Positions 45,697-54,907 of a stretch of DNA of 64,000 bases are shown piece after piece; position 1 is the first letter of the stretch, and the number at the start of each line of letters is the position of its first letter. The stretch covers positions 1,488,001-1,552,000 of the forward strand of contig NZ_CP011803.1 of the NCBI RefSeq assembly GCF_001038625.1, written 5' to 3'. The position numbers and the translations under genes are program-made. The notes under the pieces were generated by a model, which saw only the letters and a list, made by a program, of their open reading frames with translations, did not search any database and was not told where the DNA came from. This stretch comes from Clostridium carboxidivorans P7 (GTDB lineage: Bacteria > Bacillota > Clostridia > Clostridiales > Clostridiaceae).

Positions 45697-47178
45697 ATGA
45701 ATAGAAATGAAGAATTATTAAAAAAGGCTTATGAGAGTATGGAAAAAATGAAGCCTTTGGTGCAAGCTGATTATTACAGGCTAAAATATCATATAATGCC
45801 TCCAGCAGGACTTTTAAATGATCCCAATGGCTTTATATATATTAATGGTGAGTATCATTTGTTTTATCAGTTAAATCCCTTTGATACAAAGCATGCATCA
45901 AAGCATTGGGGACATGTTAAAAGTAAGGATTTAGTCAACTGGAGTGATGCTTCTATAGCCTTGGTTCCAAGTAATTGGTATGAAACTCATGGGTGTTATT
46001 CTGGAAGTGCAGTTAATGATAATGGTGTTTTAACTATTATGTATACTGGAAATATTAAAGATAAAGAAGGAAATAGAGAAACTTATCAATGCTTAGCTAT
46101 GAGCAAGGATGGCATGAATTTTGAAAAGTACGATAATAACCCAGTAATCAATAATCAGCCTGAAGGATATACTAGACATTTTAGAGATCCTAAGGTTTGG
46201 AAGAATGGACATTTGTGGTATGCAGTACTAGGTACTCAAACTACAGAAATGGAAGGCAGGGTTTTACTATATAAATCAGAAAACTTAAAAAAGTGGGAGC
46301 TCATAGGAGAAGTTACAGGTTCAAATATAAATGGTTTGGGGAATTTTGGGTATATGTGGGAATGCCCTGATCTTTTTCCTTTAGATGGTAAGGATGTATT
46401 AATAGCGTGTCCTCAAGGGTTAGAGCCTAAAGGCGATTTATACAATAATATATATCAATCAGGATATTTTATAGGAAAATTAAACTATGATACTGGAAAA
46501 ATGGAGCATGGTGAGTTTGTAGAATTAGATAGAGGATTTGAATTTTATGCACCTCAAACAACTATAGATGATAAGGGAAGAAGAATTTTAATAGGATGGA
46601 TGGGGCTGCCAGAAAGGGATGAACATCCTACAGTAAATCATGGATGGCTGCATGCCATGACCATTCCAAGAGTATTACAGCTTAAAGGTGAGAAATTGTA
46701 TCAAAGTCCTGTAGAAGAAGTGAAATTACTTAGAAAAGAAGAAGTTTCATATAATAATATAATAATAGACAATGAAGAAATTCAGCTTGAAAATATTCAA
46801 GGGGATGTTTTAGAGCTTTATGTGGAATTTGAATTAAAAGAAATAAGTAATTTAGAAGAGATAGGTATAAAGGTAAGGTGTTCAGAAGATAACAAAGAAT
46901 ATACTACATTATCATATAATTTATATAGTAACAAGTTCATACTAGATAGAAATAATAGTGGAAAAGGTTATAAAGGCATAAGAAAATGTAAAATGGATTT
47001 TTGCAAAAAGCTAAAATTAAACATTTTCATGGATACTTCCTCAATAGAAATATTTATAAATGATGGTGAAGAAGTTTTTACAAGCAGGATTTATCCTGAA
47101 AAGAATAGCAGAGGCATAAAATTTTTTGCTAAGGGTGGTACTGTAAAAATAAATAAAATAGTAAAATGGAATATATAA
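45697..47178 (+). CDS. sacA: Sucrose-6-phosphate hydrolase (GH32)
   Basis: 493 residues. GH32 catalytic residues are visible: NDPNG with nucleophile Asp42, FRDPK (transition-state stabiliser) and WECPDLF (acid/base Glu). A beta-sandwich domain follows the propeller. Splits sucrose 6-phosphate into glucose 6-phosphate and fructose in the cytoplasm. The frame opens earlier, inside scrK, but the ATG at 45697 matches the family N-terminus; its ribosome binding site is weak, so the start is the least certain part. Confidence 0.92.
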   Translation: MNRNEELLKKAYESMEKMKPLVQADYYRLKYHIMPPAGLLNDPNGFIYINGEYHLFYQLNPFDTKHASKHWGHVKSKDLVNWSDASIALVPSNWYETHGCYSGSAVNDNGVLTIMYTGNIKDKEGNRETYQCLAMSKDGMNFEKYDNNPVINNQPEGYTRHFRDPKVWKNGHLWYAVLGTQTTEMEGRVLLYKSENLKKWELIGEVTGSNINGLGNFGYMWECPDLFPLDGKDVLIACPQGLEPKGDLYNNIYQSGYFIGKLNYDTGKMEHGEFVELDRGFEFYAPQTTIDDKGRRILIGWMGLPERDEHPTVNHGWLHAMTIPRVLQLKGEKLYQSPVEEVKLLRKEEVSYNNIIIDNEEIQLENIQGDVLELYVEFELKEISNLEEIGIKVRCSEDNKEYTTLSYNLYSNKFILDRNNSGKGYKGIRKCKMDFCKKLKLNIFMDTSSIEIFINDGEEVFTSRIYPEKNSRGIKFFAKGGTVKINKIVKWNI

Positions 47179-47190
47179 CGATTTAGAATG

Positions 47191-47226
47191 CTCCATAAGA
47201 AAGTAAATTTCTTGTGGAGTTTTTTA
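47191..47226 (+). terminator. Intrinsic terminator of the sucrose operon
   Basis: CTCCATAAGAAA pairs with TTTCTTGTGGAG (one G-T pair) around GTAAA and is followed by TTTTTT. Confidence 0.92.
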
Positions 47227-47372
47227 ATATGAATTCTACAAATATATGTAAAAAATAATATTTATGAGTTAGTTTGCTTTAAATCAATTAATGTACAATA
47301 CGTGTAAAAATATATATAATATTAGAAAATGTTGGGCATTTACGAAAATTTCTTGTAAAAAATAAATAAATG

Positions 47373-47401
47373 TTCGACTTTTTTAAAAAATATGATATAA
47401 T
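47373..47401 (+). promoter_or_regulatory. Promoter of the molybdenum hydroxylase operon
   Basis: TTCGAC (47373-47378), 17 bases, TATAAT (47396-47401). The rest of the 331-base gene-free stretch (47227-47557) shows no riboswitch or repeat I recognise. Confidence 0.65.
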
Positions 47402-47557
47402 AGCATTTGTGAAAATGGAAAACTATGAACAATATTTAGATTTATGGTAAATACTAATTAATTTAGTAGATTTTTGTTTAAATTAAAATAATAGATAAAA
47501 TTAAAGTATTTTTATTCCTATATTGAAAGTGAAAATACAGATTATAAGGAGGTAAAG

Positions 47558-48355
47558 ATGTTTACAATACTAGATTTAGTTCAACCCAATACAATAGATG
47601 AAGCATATAAAGTACTTGTAGATAAAAAAAGCAATACCATTCTTGGAGGTTGTGCTTTTTTAAGGATGGGTGCTAAAAGAATAGGTACAGCTGTGGATTT
47701 ATCAAAGCTTAATTTAAATTATATAAAAGAAGATGATGAATATATAGAAGTGGGAGCTATGACCACCTTTAGAGATATTGAGACAAGCCCTTTATTTAGA
47801 GAATACTTTAATGGAATATTACCTAAATCAGTTAGCAATATAATAGGAGTTCAGTTTAGAAATGTAGTAACTGTAGGTGCTACTGTATACTCAAAGTATG
47901 GATTTTCTGATTTGATAACAGCATTATTGTGTTTAGATACAGAAGTGGAATTATACAAAGGAAAGAGAATGTCCTTAGAAGAGTTTTTAGAAAGACCTTA
48001 TGAAAAGGACATTTTAACTAGAATATTTATAAAGAAAAATAACAGAAAAGCTGTTTATGGAAATTTAAGAAATGCTATAAGTGATTATCCTATATTAAAT
48101 GTATCTGTTTCTAGATTAGAGGATAAATGGACTGTAGTTGTAGGAGCTAGACCTTTACATGCTAAAATTGCAAAAGGAGCATCCCGTGAGTTATCTAGTG
48201 GAAATTTCAGCATTGAAAATGTAGAAAATGTGGCAAACATAGCTTCAGAAGAGCTGCATTTTGGAAGCAATATGAGAGGTTCAGCCCAGTACAGGAAATC
48301 TATGTGCAAGGTTCTTGTAAAAAGAGCGATAATGGAGGTATTACAGTGCAAATAG
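47558..48355 (+). CDS. xdhB: Molybdenum hydroxylase, FAD-binding subunit
   Basis: 265 residues of the CO dehydrogenase medium-chain/FAD-binding type. ILGGCAFLRMG and FRNVVTVGATV correspond to the two FAD-binding motifs. Passes electrons from the Fe-S subunit to the acceptor. AAGGAGG precedes the ATG. Its end overlaps the Fe-S subunit by 10 bases. Confidence 0.88.
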   Translation: MFTILDLVQPNTIDEAYKVLVDKKSNTILGGCAFLRMGAKRIGTAVDLSKLNLNYIKEDDEYIEVGAMTTFRDIETSPLFREYFNGILPKSVSNIIGVQFRNVVTVGATVYSKYGFSDLITALLCLDTEVELYKGKRMSLEEFLERPYEKDILTRIFIKKNNRKAVYGNLRNAISDYPILNVSVSRLEDKWTVVVGARPLHAKIAKGASRELSSGNFSIENVENVANIASEELHFGSNMRGSAQYRKSMCKVLVKRAIMEVLQCK

Positions 48356-48795
48356 AAATTATTTTAAATAATAAAAAAGTTAATTTTGAAATAGAAAAAG
48401 ATGAATTTTTAGCTGACACTTTAAGAAAAAATGGAATATTAAGTATAAGAAAAGGCTGTGATACAACTTGCTGCGGTCTTTGCACAGTATGGATAGAAGG
48501 AAAGCCAACTTTATCCTGTTCAACTTTATCTATAAGAGTTAATGGAAAAAATATTACTACTATAGAAGGATTAAAAGAAGAAGCAGAGGAATTTGCCAAA
48601 ATTCTTGTATCAGAAGGTGCTGAACAATGTGGGTTTTGCAGTCCAGGTTTTATAATGACTGTAATTGCCATGAAAAATGAACTTAAAAATCCAACAGAGG
48701 AAGAAATAATTCATTACTTAACTGGTAACTTGTGCAGATGTACAGGCTATATGGGTCAGTTAAGAGCAATTAAAAAATATCTGGGGGTAGCATAA
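48346..48795 (+). CDS. xdhC: Molybdenum hydroxylase, [2Fe-2S] subunit
   Basis: 149 residues. The plant-ferredoxin cluster GCDTTCCGLC...C lies in the first half and the helical second cluster CGFCSPGF...CRCTGY in the second. GTG start at 48346, 7 bases behind GGAGG (48334-48338); the longer frame upstream has no such site. Carries electrons from molybdenum to FAD. Confidence 0.9.
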   Translation: MQIEIILNNKKVNFEIEKDEFLADTLRKNGILSIRKGCDTTCCGLCTVWIEGKPTLSCSTLSIRVNGKNITTIEGLKEEAEEFAKILVSEGAEQCGFCSPGFIMTVIAMKNELKNPTEEEIIHYLTGNLCRCTGYMGQLRAIKKYLGVA

Positions 48796-48797
48796 AC

Positions 48798-51083
48798 ATG
48801 AGAATAGTTGGTAAAGGTATTTCAAAGATAGATGGAATGACTATTGCAACAGGTAAGCCTGTTTATACAGAAGATTTAGCGGTAAAAGATGCTTTAGTAA
48901 TAAAAATACTAAGGAGCCCACATGCTTTTGCAAAAATAAAATCTATAGATATATCAAAAGCAGAAAAAATAGATGGTGTTGAATGTGTTTTAACCTATAA
49001 AGATGTTCCAAATGTGAGATTTACATTAGCTGGACAATCTTATCCTGAACCTTCACCTTATGATCGTTTAATATTAGATGAAGTTGTTAGATATGTAGGA
49101 GATGAAGTTGCAATTGTAGCTGCTGTAGATGAAAAGACAGCTTTAAAGGCTATAAAGTTGATAAAGGTTGAATATGAAGTGTTTGAGCCTGTTTTGGATT
49201 TTGAAAAAGCAGAAGAACATGAATCAACAGTTCATGAAGAGGACCTTCATTGTAATTTTGACATTGGTATGCAGAAGGATAAAAATATTGTTTCCAGACA
49301 AAAGATGGAGTATGGAGATGTTGAAAGCGAATTTGATAAGTGTGATGTAGTAGTGGAAGATACTTATTACAATCAAGCACAAGCTCATTGTATGATGGAA
49401 ACTTATCGTTCTTTCAATTATATTGATCATGCAGGAAGACTTGTAGTTATAAGTTCAACACAAATTCCATTCCATGTTAGAAGAAAATTAGCTAGAGCTC
49501 TTAACATACCATCGAGCAAAATAAGAGTAATTAAACCAAGAATAGGCGGCGGTTTTGGAGGTAAACAAACTATTGCAGTGGAAATCTTTTCTGCAATAGT
49601 AACTATGAAAACAGGTAAACCATCTATGATAATATATGATAGAAAGGAAACCTTTGAATGTACAACTAGCCGTCATGCTATGAGAACAAGGGTTAGATTA
49701 GGTGCAGACAAAGAAGGATATATAAGAGCTATAGATATACAATGTTTATCGGATACAGGAGCTTATGGTGAACATGCTTCTACAGTATTTGGACTTGTAG
49801 GACAAAAAACACTTCCTTTATATAATAAGACAAAAGCTGTTAGATTTATGGGAGATGTAGTTTATACAAATAAAACTCCAGCAGGAGCATTTAGAGGGTA
49901 TGGAGCAACACAGGGAGCCTTTGCAGTTGAATCAACAGTTAACAAATTAGCAGAAAAGTTAAATATGGATCCAACAGAAATTAGACTGAAAAATTTAATT
50001 AAAGAAGGAGAAACTTCTCTTGCTTTTGAAGGAAAGATTTTAGGAAGTTCAGCTCTTCATAGATGTATAAAAAAAGGTAAAGAGTTAATAGGTTGGACTG
50101 AAAAATATCCAAGAAGAGAAATAAGTAAAACTAAAGTAAGAGCTATTGGTATGGCAGTAACTATGCAGGGATCAGGAATTGCATGTATAGATACTGCATC
50201 TGCAGAAGTAAGATTAAATGATGATGGAAATTATACACTTCATATAGGTTCTACAGATATGGGAACGGGAAGTGATACAATATTATCACAAATGGCTGCT
50301 GAAATTTTAGAAACATCAATGGAAAAAATCATAGTAAATGCAGCAGATACGGATATTTCTCCTTATGATCCAGGTTCCTACGCTTCAAGTACAACTTATG
50401 TTACAGGAATGGCTGTAGTGAAGGCGGCAGAATCACTTAGAAAACAGATTATTGAAACAGGAGCTAAATTACTTGAATTGTCTTCTGAAGATGTAGAATT
50501 TGATGGAGAAAATATAAAAGCTGTTAATGGAGACAAAACTATGAGCTTAGAAAAATTAGCTGAACTTATGGTTTTAGGTGTAGGAAAGCTTCAATTAGTT
50601 GGTAATGCTACTTATGGAAGTGAGGTATCACCTCCACCATTTATGGCAGGCTTTGCAGAAGTAGAAGTAGACAAGGAAACAGGAAAAGTGGATGTAATAA
50701 ATTATGTAGCAATAGCTGATAGCGGAACTATCATTAATCCAAATTTAGCAAGACTTCAAGTAGAAGGTGGAATTGTTCAAGGAATAGGAATGGCATTATA
50801 TGAGGATATTAAATTTAACTCAAAAGGAAGACTTGAAACAAATACATTTATGCAGTATAAAATTCCTTGTAGAAAAGATGTAGGAAGTATAATAGTGGAT
50901 TTTGAAGAAAGCTATGAGCCAACAGGACCTTTTGGAGCAAAATCCATAGGAGAAGTTGTTGTAAATACTCCATCACCAGCAATTGCACATGCAGTTTATA
51001 ATGCTGTAGGCGTTAGAATGACATCTCTTCCAATGACACCAGAAAAAGTGTTTATGGCAATGCAGCAATTAGATAATAAATAG
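48798..51083 (+). CDS. xdhA: Molybdenum hydroxylase, molybdopterin-binding subunit
   Basis: 761 residues of the xanthine dehydrogenase/aldehyde oxidase large chain. GGGFGGKQ (Mo-site glycine loop), RAFRGYG-type AFRGYGATQG, and the C-terminal GPFGAKSIGE with the likely catalytic Glu are present. With YqeC, MocA and YqeB downstream it should be a selenium-dependent hydroxylase. A purine such as xanthine or hypoxanthine is the usual substrate, but not shown here. Confidence 0.9.
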   Translation: MRIVGKGISKIDGMTIATGKPVYTEDLAVKDALVIKILRSPHAFAKIKSIDISKAEKIDGVECVLTYKDVPNVRFTLAGQSYPEPSPYDRLILDEVVRYVGDEVAIVAAVDEKTALKAIKLIKVEYEVFEPVLDFEKAEEHESTVHEEDLHCNFDIGMQKDKNIVSRQKMEYGDVESEFDKCDVVVEDTYYNQAQAHCMMETYRSFNYIDHAGRLVVISSTQIPFHVRRKLARALNIPSSKIRVIKPRIGGGFGGKQTIAVEIFSAIVTMKTGKPSMIIYDRKETFECTTSRHAMRTRVRLGADKEGYIRAIDIQCLSDTGAYGEHASTVFGLVGQKTLPLYNKTKAVRFMGDVVYTNKTPAGAFRGYGATQGAFAVESTVNKLAEKLNMDPTEIRLKNLIKEGETSLAFEGKILGSSALHRCIKKGKELIGWTEKYPRREISKTKVRAIGMAVTMQGSGIACIDTASAEVRLNDDGNYTLHIGSTDMGTGSDTILSQMAAEILETSMEKIIVNAADTDISPYDPGSYASSTTYVTGMAVVKAAESLRKQIIETGAKLLELSSEDVEFDGENIKAVNGDKTMSLEKLAELMVLGVGKLQLVGNATYGSEVSPPPFMAGFAEVEVDKETGKVDVINYVAIADSGTIINPNLARLQVEGGIVQGIGMALYEDIKFNSKGRLETNTFMQYKIPCRKDVGSIIVDFEESYEPTGPFGAKSIGEVVVNTPSPAIAHAVYNAVGVRMTSLPMTPEKVFMAMQQLDNK

Positions 51084-51166
51084 AAATTTTTGATTAATAT
51101 AAAGTCTTATTGAAAAATGCTGCAGTTATTATAACATGAAGGATAAATTAATTTTTGAGGTGCAAT

Positions 51167-51901
51167 ATGAATTTAAAGGATTTATTAAACTTAAAAAAAG
51201 GTGATGTAATATCCATTGTAGGTGCTGGAGGAAAAACCACCTTCATGTATTCTCTAGCAGAAGAATTAAGAGGTGAAAATAAAGTACTTGTAACTACTAC
51301 TACAAAAATTTATATGCCCAATGAAAAATATTATGATTTTATCACTATAAATGAAAGTAACTTTAATAAGTATAATTATGAAAAAACTAATGGTATATAT
51401 TTATATGGAAGTTATTTGAATGAAGAAAATAAAATAATTGGATTGGATACTGAGCTTTTAGAAGCTCAGTTGCCATATTTTGATTATGTTTTAGTGGAAG
51501 CAGATGGTTCTAAGAGAAAGTCCATTAAGGGATGGAAAGATGATGAACCTGTAATAAGCCAAAATACCCATAAAACTATAGGCATTTTAAGCATAGATGC
51601 TTTAGGTAAAAAAGTAAATGCTGAAAATGTTCATAGATTATGTGAATTCAAGAGTATAACTAATTCAAAAGAGAATGAAATTGTAACTGAAAAACATTTA
51701 ACTTCTTTAGTATTTCATAATAAGGGTTTGTTTAAAGATTCTAAAGGAGAGAAAGTTTTATTTATAAATAAGGTAGATACAGATAATGAACTTGTTTTAA
51801 CACAAAAATTAGTAAATAACATTTTAGAAAGTAACGATAATTATATAGATGAAATTTTAATTGGAAGTTTAAAAAATAAGCAATACCAATTGGTAGTTTA
51901 A
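51167..51901 (+). CDS. yqeC: YqeC, putative selenium-dependent hydroxylase accessory protein
   Basis: 244 residues with a P-loop GAGGKTT near the N-terminus and the VEADGSKRKSIKGW motif. Members of this family co-occur with selenium-dependent molybdenum hydroxylases. The biochemical role is not established; insertion of labile selenium or cofactor maturation has been proposed. ATG at 51167 behind GAGGTG. Confidence 0.85.
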   Translation: MNLKDLLNLKKGDVISIVGAGGKTTFMYSLAEELRGENKVLVTTTTKIYMPNEKYYDFITINESNFNKYNYEKTNGIYLYGSYLNEENKIIGLDTELLEAQLPYFDYVLVEADGSKRKSIKGWKDDEPVISQNTHKTIGILSIDALGKKVNAENVHRLCEFKSITNSKENEIVTEKHLTSLVFHNKGLFKDSKGEKVLFINKVDTDNELVLTQKLVNNILESNDNYIDEILIGSLKNKQYQLVV

Positions 51902-51956
51902 GTTTACAAAATAAAAATATTTATATAAATCAATATGGTATTTAAGGGTGATAAAA

Positions 51957-52529
51957 ATGATTAGTGCTATTATTATGGCATCTGGTTTTGGAAAGAGAAT
52001 GGGTAAAAATAAGCTTCTATTGCCGTATAAAAACAAAGCTATGGTTGAGCACATTATAGAAAAGGTTATGGTGTGTGATTTTTTCAGCAAAATCCTTGTG
52101 GCTAAAGATGAAGAAGTATTGAATATAGGCATAAAAAAGGGTATTAAGGTTGTAAAAAATAGAAATGCATTTAAAGGTCAAAGTGAGTCCATAAAACTTG
52201 GAATAAGTGCTTCACAAGAAGCTGATGGATATATGTTTTTTACATCAGATCAGCCTTTGCTTGACATTGACACTATAAAGATTCTAATGGATGTATTTGA
52301 AAAAAATAATAATTGTATAATTGTTCCTATCCATGAAGATAGAAAAGGAAGTCCTGTAGTATTTCCAAAAAGATTCATAGATGAACTTAAATTGCTTCAA
52401 GGAGATAATGGCGGTAAGAATGTCATTAATAATCACACTAACGATGTAATAACTGTAGATGTTAGAAATGAATATGCTATGGTAGATATAGATACCTGGC
52501 AGGATTATGAGAAAATTACAAGGGGTTAA
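51957..52529 (+). CDS. mocA: MocA-like molybdenum cofactor nucleotidyltransferase
   Basis: 190 residues. The nucleotidyltransferase motif IIMASGFGKRMGKNKLLLP and the metal-binding FTSDQPLL are clear. MocA adds CMP to molybdopterin to give the cytosine dinucleotide cofactor used by xanthine dehydrogenase-type enzymes. ATG at 51957 behind AAGGGTG. In the hydroxylase operon between yqeC and yqeB. Confidence 0.87.
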   Translation: MISAIIMASGFGKRMGKNKLLLPYKNKAMVEHIIEKVMVCDFFSKILVAKDEEVLNIGIKKGIKVVKNRNAFKGQSESIKLGISASQEADGYMFFTSDQPLLDIDTIKILMDVFEKNNNCIIVPIHEDRKGSPVVFPKRFIDELKLLQGDNGGKNVINNHTNDVITVDVRNEYAMVDIDTWQDYEKITRG

Positions 52530-52532
52530 AGT

Positions 52533-53366
52533 ATGATTGAAGATATTGTTATAATAAGAGGCGGAGGAGATATTGCCTCTGGTATAGTACAAAAATTATA
52601 TAGAAGTGGATTCAAGGTTTTAATAGCAGAAGTAGAAAAGCCTACTTCCATTAGAAGAAAAGTGTGTTTTAGCGAAGCTATATTTGATGGTTATGTAATT
52701 GTAGAGGGTATAAAAGCTGTTCTTGTAAAGAATATATATGAAATTAAGAAGGCTTGGTCTGAAGGAATTGTACCTGTTATTGTAGATCCAGAAGGCAAAT
52801 ATATAGATATAATAAAACCTCAAATTGTTATAGATGCAATAATAGCAAAGAAGAATTTAGGAACAAATTTGAACATGGCACCTATGACTATAGCAGTGGG
52901 TCCTGGATTTGAAGCTGGAAAAGATGTTGATGTAGTTGTAGAAACTATGAGAGGTCATAATTTAGGAAGATTGATATTTAGTGGTATGGCTATGAAAAAT
53001 ACTGGTGTGCCTGGAAAAATAGCTGGTTATTCAAAAGAAAGAGTAATACACAGTCCTGCTAGTGGTATTATTGACAATATAAAAGAAATTGCAGATATAG
53101 TTAAAGCTGGAGAAGTTATAGCTTATGTGGATGGAATAGAAGTTAAAGCTACTATTGATGGAGTATTAAGAGGATTAATAAGAAATGAAAGTAAAATTTC
53201 CAAAGGACTTAAAATAGCAGATATTGATCCTAGAATTGAAGAAAAGCAGAATTGTTATACAATTTCTGATAAAGCTAGAAGTATTGGTGGAGCAGTGTTA
53301 GAGGCTGTATTGTATTTAAAAGCAACTAAAACCAAGACTTTTAGAGAAATGACTAAGGTAGTATAA
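52533..53366 (+). CDS. yqeB: YqeB, selenium-dependent molybdenum hydroxylase system protein
   Basis: 277 residues; IRGGGDIASGIVQKLYRSGF at the N-terminus is a nucleotide-binding Rossmann start and the EF2563/YqeB family hallmark. GGAVLEAVLYL is near the C-terminus. Its presence marks the cluster as the selenium-dependent kind. Three bases after mocA, GGGG site inside the mocA end. Confidence 0.88.
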   Translation: MIEDIVIIRGGGDIASGIVQKLYRSGFKVLIAEVEKPTSIRRKVCFSEAIFDGYVIVEGIKAVLVKNIYEIKKAWSEGIVPVIVDPEGKYIDIIKPQIVIDAIIAKKNLGTNLNMAPMTIAVGPGFEAGKDVDVVVETMRGHNLGRLIFSGMAMKNTGVPGKIAGYSKERVIHSPASGIIDNIKEIADIVKAGEVIAYVDGIEVKATIDGVLRGLIRNESKISKGLKIADIDPRIEEKQNCYTISDKARSIGGAVLEAVLYLKATKTKTFREMTKVV

Positions 53367-53387
53367 AATAATAGTTTTAATTTTTTA

Positions 53388-53424
53388 AGCATTACTTGTT
53401 ATTTGGTACAAGTAGTGCTATATT
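53388..53424 (+). terminator. Intrinsic terminator of the hydroxylase operon
   Basis: AGCATTACTTGT pairs with ACAAGTAGTGCT around an 8-base loop, then ATATTTTT. Confidence 0.88.
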
Positions 53425-53478
53425 TTTATTATTTGTAATGGTAAAATATAGAATGGATAAAAATAAGGAGGAATTTAT

Positions 53479-54906
53479 ATGAAGGTTAAAATGTCCAATT
53501 TTTTAAATAACACAAAACCAAGTATAAAAAAACTTATAAAAAACCTATCTAAGGATTTCAAATATGTATCAGTTTTAGGTAGTGACGTTTGTGGAAAATT
53601 ATATTCTGTTCAAAGAACAGGAATTTCCATTCAGGATTCATTTTGGAGTGAAAGAGGTTTTGTAGTAAAGGTTTATAATGGAATTAGTTATTCTGAAATT
53701 TCTTTTAATGAAATAAATGAAAATGAAATTGAAAGTATATCAGAAAACATAAGAAAAAAAGTAAAAGGACAAATTCAATCCTTAAAAAACAAAGTGAACA
53801 TAAATGCTTATGATTTGATAAATGAAGAAAAAATAGAAAAAACTTTTATAGGAGAAGTTAAAGTGCTTCCAGAACAAATAAGCGATAAAGAAATAGTAGA
53901 AAAAATGATAAGCATAAAGGATAAGGCTTTTTCTTTAAGTGATTTTTTAATAGATTTAAGAGTTAGATACCAACAAGTTCATGTATCAAAGATTTTTATT
54001 TCTAATAATAAGGATTTAGCCCAAAGTTACATATGGAGTGAAGGATCAATATTTAGTATTGTAAGACGAGAAAATAAGACTAAATATTCATATAGCCCTT
54101 TTTCTGGACTTAAAGCTTCTGAACTTTTAGAGGAAATTTCAGAAAAGGTAGATGAAACTGTAGATATTTCTATAAAACTTCTAGATTCGAAGCCAGTTAC
54201 CCCTGGAGAATATGAATGCATATGTTCTCCAGATGTTTCAGGAATAATTGCACATGAGGCTTTTGGCCATGGTGTAGAAATGGACATGTTTGTGAAAAAT
54301 AGAGCTAAGGCAGCTGAATATATGGATAAGGAAATAGCATCTCCACTTGTAACTATGCATGATGGAGCTGCTTCAGCTGTAGATGTTTCTTCCTATTTAT
54401 TTGATGATGAAGGAGTTTTAGGAACAGATACTGTAGTCATAGATAAAGGAATACTTAAGAAAGGTATATCAGATACACTTTCAGCTTTAAAGTTAGCTAC
54501 TACTCCAACAGGAAATGGTAAAAGGCAGTCTTTTGAAAGAAAAGCTTATTCAAGAATGACTAATACTTATTTTGCAGCTGGATCCAGTAAGCTTGAGGAT
54601 ATGATAGCTTCAATAGAATTTGGATATTTATTAGATTGTCCAATGAGTGGTATGGAAGATCCTAAAAATTGGGGAATACAATGTATGGTGAATTATGGCC
54701 TTGAAATAAAAAATGGAAAACTCACAGGGAATATTGTATCTCCAGTAGTTTTAACGGGATATGTACCTGATCTTTTGAAATCTATATCCATGGTTTCAGA
54801 TAAAGTAGAACTTTGTGGTTCTGGTGCTTGTGGCAAGGGATATAAGGAATTTGTAAAGGTATCTTCTGGAGGACCATATATTAAAGCGAAAGTGAGGCTT
54901 GGATAA
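53479..54906 (+). CDS. tldD: TldD-family metalloprotease subunit
   Basis: 475 residues. The active-site motif HEAFGHGVE gives His259-Glu260-x3-His264, as in TldD, where zinc is bound. GVLGTDTVVIDKG and the C-terminal GGPYIKAKV fold are typical. TldD acts with TldE as a heterodimer that degrades unfolded peptides through a narrow channel; in other bacteria it processes RiPPs such as microcin B17. I found no RiPP precursor next to it. AAGGAGG ribosome binding site. Confidence 0.9.
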   Translation: MKVKMSNFLNNTKPSIKKLIKNLSKDFKYVSVLGSDVCGKLYSVQRTGISIQDSFWSERGFVVKVYNGISYSEISFNEINENEIESISENIRKKVKGQIQSLKNKVNINAYDLINEEKIEKTFIGEVKVLPEQISDKEIVEKMISIKDKAFSLSDFLIDLRVRYQQVHVSKIFISNNKDLAQSYIWSEGSIFSIVRRENKTKYSYSPFSGLKASELLEEISEKVDETVDISIKLLDSKPVTPGEYECICSPDVSGIIAHEAFGHGVEMDMFVKNRAKAAEYMDKEIASPLVTMHDGAASAVDVSSYLFDDEGVLGTDTVVIDKGILKKGISDTLSALKLATTPTGNGKRQSFERKAYSRMTNTYFAAGSSKLEDMIASIEFGYLLDCPMSGMEDPKNWGIQCMVNYGLEIKNGKLTGNIVSPVVLTGYVPDLLKSISMVSDKVELCGSGACGKGYKEFVKVSSGGPYIKAKVRLG

Positions 54907-54907
54907 A

